Assembly: GCA_002118135.1 (NCBI GenBank)
Contig: BDIU01000232.1
Span: 302,278 to 366,277, forward strand
DNA: 64,000 nt
Origin: Trebouxia sp. TZW2008
Lineage: Eukaryota > Chlorophyta > Trebouxiophyceae > Trebouxiales > Trebouxiaceae
Direction: 5' to 3'
A model generated the notes under the pieces. The model was not told the DNA's origin, ran no database searches, and was given only the letters and a program-made list of their open reading frames with translations. Position numbers and translations under genes: made by a program. Positions within the stretch are counted from its first letter, which is position 1. The number at the start of each line of letters is the position of its first letter. This document shows positions 44,302 through 56,100 of this stretch, piece after piece.

Positions 44302-47300
44302 CCTTGATGTGTCAACTCCCAAGCGATCAAGAAGAGTCTGTCCTGCAGATGTGCAGGGTCACAAAAGCCAGAATCCACGTAGGACATTGAAAATGCGCGT
44401 AGTATCAAATGCATGGGATGGTGACTTGCCACAAAGTGCTTCCAAGTCAGGCTGTCACAGGCTCACTCAGCTGTCTGCTGAAATCACAACAGGCAGACTG
44501 GCAACATGCACCAGCAAGAGTCCATGCAAAAAATACGACACCAAATGCAGTGACGGTCAGCTTGCCAAAGCCAGCAGTCCCAGCCTTGACAGAAGCAATG
44601 CTGATACCTCAAACGAGGTACTGAGCACAGCGCTTTGTTTCCTGTGCTCTACCGCCCTGCTACTGCCAAGTTTGACAGCACGCATTGCAGATCAAAGTAT
44701 AACCTATGCTAGATGCACATTGCATGCATGCCATGCAGCTTTTGCAGTAAGAGCTGCAGGATGCATTCCGCATGTTATCCCTATGTGTTCACTGTGGATT
44801 TGTCGCAACGCAGCTCGTCTACACACCTTCAGAGCATGACAGCCCAGCTGACACCCTAGCAGCCTTTCCAACATTAGCAAAGAGGCTAACAAAGCGATCA
44901 TCATCCTGCAAGCGGAAGCACGCTGACTCAGACTTGCCACAGCAAAAGTCAGGCAGCCAAACAGCAGCCCATAATGCTGCTGAGCACACTTGCAGGCGTG
45001 CATCAACATCATCACGTGTGCTTGAGGCAGCTTCCAGAAGCAGTAGCTCAGCCATTGCACAGCACATTCAACCAGATGTGAACGCCAGCCAGATGCCTGC
45101 CTACCCAATCAATCCACAAGTGAGCCACCCTGACTGTGTTGGCACAGATGCAGCATCAGCCTTCAATCAGCCTGCAGGACCCTGGCCTCATGATCCATGG
45201 CCTCAGAAGACAGCAGAGACATGTGTACCTACTACCCGAGCTGAGTCAATAACAGGTTTCAGCACAGATCTGCTGCCACAGATTGGCTCCCTCACCCAGC
45301 TGCTACATATTGACATGGATTGCAGCCAGCAGCCAAACGAAAGTCAGCCACAGCTAAACCACCGCATGCATCCCCAAAGCGCAACTGACAAGCACTTAAG
45401 CACTTTGCAGCAGCAGCAGCAGCATGAGCAGCAGCAGTATGACCTGCACCGCGAAGATTCATTGCAGACATCACAGCCAGAACCACTGTTTGACATGGCA
45501 AGAGTTGATCAGCAGGCCAGCACACAGCCACAACCTGATGACAGCATCAAGTTTGAGCCCCCAAAACCAAAGAGGAGGCAGTCAATCCGCCGCAGACATC
45601 CTGTCAGAAGACCCACGCCTCGCAGCAGGCAGTGTTCACTGATACAGCGCAGAAGCTCCGCTTCAAGAGCTCAGGCTGAGTGGCAGACTCTGGGTGATGT
45701 CTTGAAGGACATTGACATAAATGGCATTGTGTTCAAGGGGAAGCCTTTGAGGAGGGCAACTCTGGCAGCGTCACCTGCCCCTGCCCCCACACCTGTTCAC
45801 TTCGTTGACACACGACCTTTGATGTACCTCAGTCAGCTGTCTTCACCTGACACAGCAACCCCTGCAGTCTCTGTGCCCCAGCCAAACTTTCCTTGCCGGT
45901 TGATTCAGCCACTCTCTTGGCACCAAGCAGACTCTGTGCAACCCCGCCGCAGCCCCCATGTCGATGCTTTGCTACCACCCAGCTACTCTGCTCAGCAGGC
46001 AATTGACAAGCACTTTGCCAGGTTAATTTCATTTACGCCACAGACCCCTCAAGCAGATACGCAACAGCTGGAGCACATCACATACGCTAGCTCAGCATCT
46101 GCCCGTGACCCGCGCCAAAAAGTCCAAACACGCCTCACTTCAGCATCCCATCAAGAGGCTCATGAACAGCGTCAGCTATCTGAGCCAATGCTTGTGGTCC
46201 CTCAAGACAGCCAGTCGCCTGACTTGTCTGTTGACCACACGCCGCAGCTGCAATTTGACAGGCCCAGCCCACAGCCAGAATCCCCACTTTTTGAGGCACC
46301 TCTAGCCCCTGAAGCATGGCTAGACATTCCCCCACCTGCTGCAGTCTCATTGTTTGGCTCCCCTGCAGAGTCTCCCATCATGCAAAACACCCAGACACTG
46401 AATGCAACAAATCAGCAACCAGTAGCCAGCAACACTCCTGCAGATTCTCCCATCATGGAGAACAGCCAGGTGCTCAACAGGCAGCAACCTGCACCCAACA
46501 CCATTTGCACTCCCTCAGCCAGTCCTGCTCAGTCGTCAGGGCTGTATCCATTGCAGCCAGGCTCAGACTCAGGGCTACATTCATTGCAAAAAGGCTTAGC
46601 ATCAGCACCAGCATCAGGGGCGGCAGCTAGGCAAAGCCCTAAGTCTCCAATCTTGCTGTGGGACTCCCCACCCACATGCACAGCTTTCCTGTCAAGTCAA
46701 GAGGAACTGTCTCCTGTCACAGCTGTAGCAAATGTTGACGCCAAGCCATCTAAGCCCTACTCTCCTGCGGGATCTCTGAGGATCAGCGTCAATGCTGCAG
46801 CTGCAACTACAACTGCTGCAGCGGCTGCCATAGCAGCAACACAACAGAAGCTGCAAAGCAGCAGGCCATCAGACCTGCACATGGAGGAAGTCAGCAATCA
46901 GCGGCAGGAAATTGGTAGTCCAGACAGCGACCAGCCTGTCTGTTCCGCCGGTACATCATCAGAACCATGTCCTCCTTGTGATGCTGCAGAGGAAATGGCA
47001 GTCTCAAGCAGTCCTGCTCAGCTTGGCAAAACTGGTTTGCACAAATGCAAGAATCTGGTTGTGGAAATGGGCCTGAATGACATAGTCACCAGCTCACAAC
47101 GGCTGCTGCAAAGCCTTGATGCATCTAACCATGATTCAAGTCAAGGCAGACAGCTCAAGCAAGGAAGGGTGAGCCACACAACACTGAAGTTTTTGCCTAA
47201 GTGTGCATGCTGCTAAGTGGCTATGAATCAACCATACGCAAATGCTTTGCACATGATATCCTTTTACTGCTGCAATTGTAGCTGAGATACCTCACCATGT

Positions 47301-49809
47301 GTTACCTGTCACCTTGTGAAATTGATGTACTTGCAGTCACACCTCAGAAGTGCAGCAGATGCTTTTGTTGAGCTGGAACAAGCAGTCGCTGATTGACTTG
47401 TGCCCTGCTTTTCCAGACAATGTCAGCACAGCTGCGTGATGAGGTGTGCCATGCCTTTGGTGATGCTCTCTTGCATGCTGATGCTGGTATGGAGCCAGAG
47501 GATGAGGACCTGCACCTGGCAGACCTTCCAGACCTGACACCACTCACTGCTGCATGCGACATATCTCAGCATCACACGCTTCATACAGGTAAGCATACTG
47601 ATCCGACACTACTCACTACTTCGCACAACACGTCTCTGCACCACGCACTGCATAAAGGTAATCACAGTGACCTGAGACTATTCACCATTCCACAGAGACT
47701 GTGCCCTAGTTCACACCAGATAAGTCAGCACCATACGGGCGCTCAGGGCAAAAGAAGTGTTAAGCCTACATGTCTACTGTGAGAAATTTCAGCCAGCAGC
47801 TAGACCTGTCACCATTCCCTGTTTATGCTGCTGACAACATTGCTTGTATCTCGCATGTGCCAGGTGTAGCGTATGCATGTGGACTTGCATTACGTCGCAC
47901 TGCACGCCAAACAGTTCATGAAGTAGCTACATGTTGCTACATACAGCGTAAGCAACAACAAATGATGTTTGATTCACAAATCACTGGCGGCAGATGTTGC
48001 TTCATGTAGTGACAGTTTGCAGTGAAACTCTTTCTGTGTAGGTGTACAGGTGCCTGCAAGCCGTGCAGCTGTTGACTTGGTGGGTCCACACCGTGTATCA
48101 CAATGCCAGCCCCCTGCAAAAATCAATGCCAACACAGCACCCTCTCCTGCCAAACGCATGCTGAGCAAAAACCGGAAAATCAGGTATGCAGTGACAGACA
48201 TGGTCTGTTAGCAGCAGTATGAGCTCATATTATCGCAAACAAATGCTTTGGCTAAAGCAGACAATGAGATGCCTGCCCTTCCTGCACCGTTCTTCTTCAG
48301 CTTTGCCACTGGTTCAATGTGTCTTGGTGAAGGGGGAGCTCACAAGTGCATTCGCAGCATGCACTCAAGTACATCACCATGCTTCTGGATTATCATATAC
48401 TTGTTTTGCAGCCGCCACACCAGAAGGAGGCTCGCAAATGTTATGTCTGAGCTTCTGGTTTCACGTGGGTGCTTCAATTGCAGGCCTGCATGGCAGCAAA
48501 AGAAATTGGCAGCTGTGTCCACACGAGTGGGCTCAAAATTGCTTGCACAAGGAAAATCTGCTGCTAAGGAAGGCCAACCTCGCTTCATCACTCTCATGTC
48601 TCATGAGCTGTCAGCACAACGGCTAGCACAGCAACAGAAGCTTCTGCAGACACCAGCAACCACTGCTGCAAGGTACACAGCAGGCAGACAAGCAGACCTG
48701 AGTCATCAGCTTCCACCAGCCAGTGCTCACCCCAGGACACAGAAAGCCTTGCATATCTGCAAGCCCAAGCAACGTTCTGCATCTGGTTCAACCCCATCTG
48801 CCTCAGACACGGCACAACAACAACTTGATGTGTTGCTCAAGCCTCCTGGCTATGACTCACAGCCAGCAACTGAGGCCTTGTCAAGACTCAACAGTGCGAA
48901 GGGAATGGCTATAGCTGGCAAAGATGACTTGTCACATCAGCAAGCTGTTACACTGCTAGACAGTGCTCAGGCTGTTCTGAGAGGCCTCGATTGGGCAGAC
49001 ACACAGCTGACATGCAGCAGCAACTCATTGGCCCCTGTGCCAGCGTATGACAGCAGCACTGCCAGCAGCAGCTTTCTGAATGGATCCAGTGTTGATGCAG
49101 TACCTTCAGAGGCAGCAGATTTTGCTGCAGAAGCTGCTAATCCTCAAGAGCCTTTGCATGCTCCAGCATCTACACAGAATTGTGGGCAAGCTGAGCAGCT
49201 ACAGCATAGTGTATCTGTGACTGAGACAGACACTGACGTTGTTCTGATAAGTCAGCGACCTGCCTGCCTTGAATCTGTACAGCAACAGAGGGGACTGTCA
49301 CTGCTTGATGGTGATGCCACCCTCAGCAATACTGACCGTGAAGATGAGCAGCTGGTGTTGCAGAGGACTGCTACCAATAATGAAGCTACAACATTCAGCC
49401 ATGCTGCTCAGGTGACATGTGTCCCAGCTTACTAAGTGATGATGCCCAAATTGTTGGCACATACAGCTGCTGCTTTTGTAGGCCTGAGTTCAGAGTGCCT
49501 TTGGCTTGGCTTGTAACTGCTTTCAATGCCTTACGTATTTATGGTCATGTACATAGACATGTATTCCTGGTATTCCTCAAAATGCGTTGAGAGCCACGCA
49601 GCTAGCTGCAATCATGGCATGCTGTCACCAGACTGTTCATGAAGCTCGGTGCACCTGCAGAGCTGAATAGGCTAAACACCATGTGTGTGACTGCTGCAGG
49701 CATCCTGTGCACAACCTGCATGCCACAGCTGCGAAGCCCAGCGCAGGTTGAGCGCCTCCCTGGCATTGCTGCCAGATCTGGGTGGCATTACCAATCAGGT
49801 CAACTCCAG
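44302..49809 (+). CDS. Very large, mostly disordered protein, unrecognised
   Basis: Exons in phase: 44302-44617, 44814-47168, 47417-47588, 48042-48183, 48412-49411 and 49700-49809, more than 1,360 residues. Both ends are unresolved. The sequence is rich in S, P, Q, A and T, and is almost certainly disordered over long stretches, with CAG-type Q runs near 45408. Visible landmarks are a basic start (TPKRSRRVCP), a basic patch (PKPKRRQSIRRRHPVRRP) in exon 2, a short ordered-looking piece (LKDIDINGIVFKGKPLRR), a repeated SPIM(Q/E)N(T/S)Q(T/V)LN motif near residues 630-660, an acidic helix (SAQLRDEVCHAFGDALLHAD), and another basic block (KRMLSKNRKIR then RHTRRRLANVMSELL). The basic patches could be nuclear localisation signals or DNA contacts; many Ser-Pro pairs suggest phosphorylation. 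I cannot name a family, and no catalytic motif is visible. The last listed exon has a donor, so at least one further exon should exist. Confidence 0.65.
47589..47720 (+). repeat. Decayed copies of an exon end plus donor in the disordered-protein gene
   Basis: The exon ending at 47588 finishes with CATCACACGCTTCATACAG and a GTAAGCATACTGA donor. The next 130 bp carry two diverged copies of this piece (CACCACGCACTGCATAAAG followed by GTAATCACAGTGA, and CAGCACCATACGG). This is the same pattern of exon-end duplication seen in the ABC gene. Confidence 0.65.
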
Positions 49810-51742
49810 GTAAGCTTGCTGTAGCGCACTGCAAAAACAGCAAGCAAAGCTGTCAGCAGCAAAACTCGTCTGGCCAGCTGTGCCACCATGATGCTGCTTC
49901 ACCAATGCAGACTGCCAAAACACGCTGCATTGCTGTTCTGAGACCACTTTTGGCATATGCTGTGCAACAGCATCTGCAGTGTCGCAGTCTCTCCTGCATG
50001 AACATGTACAGCACAGCAGAATGCTCATCGGCATACTGTTCTAGCTGGTCTGATCTGCAGCCTGCAACAAAAGAATTGAGCAGCAATGTAATGATCTTCT
50101 ATGACATACGTTGTAAATCATCATATGCCTTGATTGCATAGGAAATCTGATGCGGCTGCAATTTATTACAGGCAAGTCTGCTAGTGAGGCCTGCATCTGA
50201 GTTGCCATTGTGAAGCAGGGGCTGCTGTTGACTTTTGCATGCAGCACTTCTGTCACTGTCCACAGCCCAATATTGGGCATATCAGATACACAGGCAACTT
50301 TCAACAACTATCAATTATGTGTTTTCGTACCAAACCAGTTTTGGACGCACACAAACTTGATGGTTACATGCTGTGCAAGCATGTTGTTCTTGCTCTGATT
50401 GAATCTCAAATACTGGCAACATGCCTGATGCAGGTGATGCGCCAAGGAACTGCTACATAACGCTTAAAGCTACATAATTTTAAGCTACATAAAGCTTGGC
50501 GTATCAGTTCGCGCATTCTTGCTCACACCAGCAGTGAACAGTGAGCCGCGGGTACATATCAGCAGCTGTAATGATTGCCTGTGAGTATCAGTGATCCTTA
50601 CATACGTACATATTACGATAGTCATTGTCAGCTCTGCCTGCTTTGGGCATACGACTGAGCTGTCGAGGCGTGTATGCGCATCCTGAGCAGCAGCAGTGCA
50701 GGTTCAGTGGCTTCAGTAAGTGTTGCAAAATCAGCATGACATCAGTGTGCTTAGCAAAACAGTGTGCTGAATTTTCACATGAGAAATCAAAGTTTTGGCC
50801 GACAAGACCGACTCCGGTATACTTGGTTGTTTTACAAACGCCAGCAGCAGCTGCTCAGTTTTCCACGACGACTTTGGTCTGATCATCACCACTTACTTAT
50901 TGTCAGTTGATTTTATGCATGTGCACTTTTGCAATTCACTGAGTCAGATCTGATGCGCCACCAGGGCAATACATGTATAGGGACTAGTCCCTTGGGTTGT
51001 GAGTGATGCATATTTTCCTGCTCATAGTGAGATGCCGTTGCTTCACACCGTGGCATGGCAGATGCATGACATGCAATAAGGGTCAATTGGCAGCTAATGC
51101 GTGATGCATGAGCAAAGTGCTTGAAGCTGGCCGTACCAAGCTACAGTCTAGACAGATCTGTCTCAGAAACAACACCGTCCCAGCTTTACACTGCGCATCA
51201 TCACGTAGTGCTGTTACTGAGAACTGTGCCGCTACTCATGAGGTGCAGAGGCACACCGGCATGAGGGAAACAGAACTTGATTACATACCAGCTGACAACA
51301 GTTAACACTACAGGTATTTACACACTTGATACATCTGTGGCACGCATACACCACCCAGCGCTGAGGGCACTGCCAAAACCCATTTCCTTGCACTCAACGT
51401 GTTGAGGCAAAGAGCTACACTTGATACAAAACTTTCAAAACTGAGGCAACAATCAGAATTGGAGACAGGCGCACAAACTCAATATCAAAGTCTGGTGGGC
51501 CAGCACAAGCAAAATTTTCATGCCTTGAGCTTGAATTGTCCAATAGCAATTTCAATTTGTCAACTTGACAGTGCTGTTGTGTCTTACACTCTGACCCAGC
51601 TGCAAAATTGTGATGAAATATCAAAAAAACTAGAAATGTAAGATGACTACTGCACGTGGTCTGCTCAACTGCTCAAATCTACTCTAGATTGCCAAAAATG
51701 GTGCGCTTGGCTGCATCTTGCATTGCAGCCCCAGAATTGTAC
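49810..51742. other. Region without a confident gene
   Basis: This stretch probably contains the last exon(s) of the gene to the left. Candidates are open pieces after acceptor-like sites near 49997 and 50249 that run to stops, but I cannot choose between them. A short AT-rich repeat (AAGCTACATAA) lies at about 50465-50500. An open plus-strand frame at 51399-51641 (LRQRATLDTKLSKLRQQSEL) looks coiled-coil-like, but no gene could be built around it. Confidence 0.35.
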
Positions 51743-52288
51743 TTATGCAACTGCCCACCAGGCCGCAGCTGCATAATGGTGTCTCAATTGTGGAATTGGT
51801 TCACCCCTGCTGACTAGCTTGATGCGCGGTCTGGAAGCAGCAAGCTCCTCCAAAGCCATCAGGCGCTGGCACACAGATTGGTGGATGGTGCCGTCTGGGA
51901 CCTGTGCCTCATCTTTAGCAGCATTTTCTCGTGTTCTTGCTGCTTTATTCTCATTGATAGAGCCCTCCTCTGTGCTGTTGCCAGCAGAGGGCTCTATATG
52001 ATGACCTTGCTCCTTCAGCTTCATGGCATTTTTAGCCCGGCGAAACTTCCGCCCCTTGAGGCGTTCTTCGGCTTCCTGTTCCGATTCTTGTGCCGAGCTT
52101 TGTATTTGGTCGTGAGTATCTTGGACGTGCTGTAAAGCTTCATCCAGTTTCTCCTTGACTTGCGCTTCGGCAGATTTCGCATTCGCACTAGAGTCTTGGC
52201 TTGCCGAGATTTGCAAAAGCTTCCGCGGAATCTGAGGGTGTTGACGTGCTCCTGCTCGATGCAATGCCTGACGCGCAGCTGACTGCAA
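51743..52288 (-). CDS. Small coiled-coil protein, probably organelle-targeted, unrecognised
   Basis: A single open frame of 181 codons on the minus strand starts at 52288. The first 30 residues (MQSAARQALHRAGARQHPQI and on) are rich in A, R and Q with no acidic residue, the style of a mitochondrial or plastid presequence. Residues 40-100 form a charged helix (EKLDEALQHVQDTHDQIQSS, then EEAEERL-type heptads) followed by basic FRRAKNAMKLKEQG. The rest is polar, with a hydrophobic end (YAAAAWWAVA). The CpG-rich stretch 52360-52620 lies just upstream, as for the other genes. I recognise no family. Targeting is an inference from composition. Confidence 0.55.
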   Translation of the reverse strand: MQSAARQALHRAGARQHPQIPRKLLQISASQDSSANAKSAEAQVKEKLDEALQHVQDTHDQIQSSAQESEQEAEERLKGRKFRRAKNAMKLKEQGHHIEPSAGNSTEEGSINENKAARTRENAAKDEAQVPDGTIHQSVCQRLMALEELAASRPRIKLVSRGEPIPQLRHHYAAAAWWAVA

Positions 52289-53142
52289 CAGGCCAAAGCG
52301 ATCTGGAGATTTGCAGACATTTATGGGAAAGTCGCCTTGAGTAGATGACGTGCAGCGCCAGCATCTGTAGTACCTGTTGGATTTGGACGTGCCTCATCGG
52401 CACATTGCGCGCAAGCGAGCTAGAAGTCGAGCAGCCGAGCATGCTTGTCGATCTGACCAAGCCTGTCGACGGGTGTATTGTCGCAGGAATTTGCGCGATG
52501 GCTTATTATTCCTGACTCAAGATTAGGCAAACTTGCGAAGCCGAGTTCAACGAGGTGCCGGCGATGACAGCGATCGTCACGCTATCTCCAGCATACAGGA
52601 TTGTAACGGCTACAGTCCCTGTTACGCTTTGGTGAACTGCAGAGCAGCAGCATTCTCTGGACACTGATCATGACCCCTTGTTTAGCAACTCTGGCATGCC
52701 TGACAGCTGCATGTACCAGTGATCTCTCGAGCAAATGTAGCTTGATGATTTCTATTTCTCAGGTTGTCAATGTCAAAGTGGGGATCAGTTGGTGCTTGAT
52801 GCTCAGCACTTGTGCTCCGCAAGCTACAGTGAGCTGCTGCTCAGTCTACAGATGCAGCAGCATCAACAGCAGTAACTGTAAACTCTATACACTGTGCGCG
52901 ATTGTGCGGTATATGCATCAGCTTAGGTGTGAATGGTGTCACAGATACTCTCATGCCCAAGTGCCTCTGAGTCTCAAATGTAGCTTGAGCAATATGTGCA
53001 CATCTATCATTTAGCTAGTGAACGCAGTGCATTAGCTATTGATCAACAAACACTTTGATGGAGTGCAGATGGGGGGTTCTCCTCACACACGCAGCATTCG
53101 TTTGATGGCCTGGACACTTACGACATGGCCACTGACAATCTT
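52289..53142. other. Intergenic region with promoter-like left part
   Basis: The stretch 52360-52620 is CpG-rich and is the probable promoter of the small gene to the left. The right part contains the dispersed repeat copy D and the 3' flank of the PP2C gene. No further gene is seen. Confidence 0.45.
52841..52978 (-). repeat. Dispersed repeat, copy D
   Basis: This is the reverse complement of copy A (10950-11095) over nearly its whole length, with only scattered differences. In repeat orientation the landmarks are GAGACTCAGAGGCACTTGGG, ATGAGAGTATCTGTGACACC, CACACCTAAGCTGATGCATA, CCGCACAAT and GTTGATGCTGCTGCATC. It lies between genes. Confidence 0.75.
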
Positions 53143-56100
53143 TCAGTCCCATGGCAGTAGGCATACAATGGCAGTGACATTGTCAAGAGTCCCTTTCTGT
53201 GTGGCAGCAGCGACCAGAGCATCTGCAGCGGCCTTCGCATTCTGATCTGACCACCGCTTGCCTGCTGTGACACTGGTGGAGGAGCTCAGCACCTCCTGCA
53301 CATCAGGAGCCCATGTCATGCTTTGGAGAACTGGGGCAAGGTGCTGCATTAATGCACAGCAGCTACACACTTGCATGGAGGCTAGCAAACGCATGCCATG
53401 ATTGTGACAAATGCAGACCAGGAGGCCTGCTTTGCCTGCCCTGCACCTAGTTCTATTGCTTGCTTGATGCACTAGGTGCCACGTTTAACTGCACCTTGCG
53501 TATCAACACTTGGACTTGATCAAAGCTAGAACCAGCACCCCCTAGGGTAGACAAATTCATGGCAAGGCAGAGGTTGCCTGGGTGCAGAGACGGTAGAAAG
53601 CAAGAGGCAGCTGCTGTGGCAGCAGGGATACAGACCTGCGCACAGTCCACAGCCTGCTGGTTAGACATGACATCCCACAGGCCGTCACTGGCCAGCACTG
53701 CAAAGCTGTCCCCCTCTTGCAGGGGCCACCGCCCCACATCAGGTTCACATTCCACCAGCCTGCAATCAAGGACAACATCATTTGATCCCAACCATTTGGT
53801 ATGCTTCGGTTGCTGATGCATGTGGGATTGCACAACCTGTCTCTTTTTTCTGTTATCATTGTCAAAACCTGATGCTATTACAGGTCATCTGACTTAAGCT
53901 CTGTTTAGACTGGCAAACTGCCGTGACATGCCACCAATGTTACTGAAAGCATGCAAGCAGGCAACTCTGCTGACAGCACTAGGTCAACAAGAGCATGAAC
54001 ATGCAAGACACAAACATTTGCTGCACGCTGCACGATGGCCAGAAAGGCAAACATGCGCCTATGTGGCGCTTTAGAGTCCAGGTCACAAAGGTAAATACCT
54101 TTGTGGCTCCTTGAAGTCCAGGTCACCAAAGGATCGAGACACAGCCAGGCCACTGCCTGGGCGGCCTTCCTTGGGCTCCAGAATGACGCGCCAGCAGTTG
54201 CTGAAATCAGTGCGCCCACCTGCCTGCTGGATACGTTCTCTTTCTCCCGCCAAGTCCGGCTTGTGATCCTGCACTCAGTCTACATGTGACAGGCTAGCGC
54301 TAGTAATATAGTCAATTCCAGATCAATGAAGTGTTGATTTAACACTGGGGGATTGATGAGCAGCAGATGTGAGCCTGAAGCAATGAGTGACACCAGAGAG
54401 CTGTCTCGGGTTGCATAATGTATGAATTTATGATAAGGTGTTGACGGTGAACCAACATACTCTGTGTGGCAAAATGCTGGACAAATGCAGTCCAGCTTTC
54501 CTGGCATGACATTAACACAAATGAATGTTTGAGACTTGGCTGCGCATTTGCAATATAGCTTGAAACCAGCATGCTGTTGCCATGAAAGGTGGAGACATGG
54601 TGACTTGTGAAAAGACATGTCGACGGGCATGGCTGTTGAAGGCCCAGCAGACCTGTGTCAGCTGCACAGCCTGCCCTGCCCTGCTCAGTACAGCCCTGCT
54701 GTCGCCACAATGCGCTGTGTACAGCACCTCACCTGCAGTGATGCACAGGCATGGCAATCTGTCCCATTCATACATAAAGTATACTGCATTGGAATGGCTA
54801 TGCAAGGCTTTTGCTCACAGTGTGGGCAAGGGGGAAGGCAGAAACTGCCAGCCTTGCTAAAGCGTATAGACAAAAATCTGATGCAATCATCAACAAGTGC
54901 TGAGATCAGGTTGTCAAGCCATCTGGAAATTACGCATGTAGAACGCAAGACGGTCAACACCTGACAAATTAGAAGGACTGTACCAATGCGCAGCAGCACA
55001 AGCCCTGTTGAGCCATCCCTGCCGCCTTCCTCTTTGCTTTTGTGCAGTATCTCCTGGTCAACTGCATAGAAGGCGCCGTGCAGTGCAGCTGTCATCTTGA
55101 ACTCTTCACCCTTGTCAGTTGCCAGGGCACCAGTGCAAGCGCCCATAGCAGGGTTGCTAGCCAGAACCACATGCAACCTGCATGTCCAGTAATGCCAGAG
55201 GTCTGTGATGTGTGGTGCAATGTCTAGACCTGCAGACAGCATGCGGTGATGGTGACAAGATGTACGTATTGTGAGACAGTGTGTCAGGCCCATATGCAAA
55301 GCTTCAATTCTCCCTTCGGATCAAGCTGCTGCCTGGAAATGCTGCTTGTCAACATGACACCTTGCAAAAAATTAGAGAATCCACGCACTGGAACAAATGC
55401 TTGCAGACTGACTCTGTAAACATGCCTTGCATTCTGGTACCTTTCTTGCTGACATGCAAGCACACCGTCACGTCTATTGTCAGGACAATTGCATGAAACG
55501 AGCATCAAGTGCGTGTGAGGGTTGCAATAGCACCGGCATGCAAGTGGTCCAGACAGATGGGTGACGCCAAAATGAACCAGCCTGGCAAGACAAGACTTGT
55601 GCCACATACCCCTGACACATGTGCCAAAAGGGTGTCGCTGTTTTTGTGATGATAGGTGGGTAGAGGCATACCAGTGGGGTACAAGAGGGGGCTGCCCACC
55701 TGCTGCTGCACTGCTCGGCGGCCTTGGCCCCATTGTGCCCATCGTACACTGCTGCAAAGCTGCGGCTGTTGCCGTCTGGCTGGGGGCTGTAGCTTGCCAC
55801 CACTGTGTGCCTATCCTCCATATAAGCTCGCTCTCCTGAAACCCACCAAGCTTTTCAGAGGGTACAAGGCATGCTTAGTCTTGTGAGCATGTAATAGCAG
55901 CCATAGGCCATGCTTCAGTGCAGCAATTCTCTCAAGTCAATCGTGTCTACTAGCTTGAGGCAGGGCCGACTCTCACTGAGTCAGCCGCTGTGCTGTCTGC
56001 AGGAGTGATGAGGGCGTGTTGCATTTATCAATGAGATGCACAGGGTCTATCGCATCAAACAACAGCCTTGCAGCTATTGGCGTGGCCTGCTATTTGCATC

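Noticed and set aside
47337..47384. Possible 16-codon exon in the disordered-protein gene
   Set aside because: Its use would need a 32-nt intron before the next exon. Joining 47168 directly to 47417 keeps the phase and is simpler.
51399..51641. Coiled-coil-like plus-strand frame (LRQRATLDTKLSKLRQQSEL)
   Set aside because: No start, splice partners or promoter could be matched, and the opposite strand is open as well.
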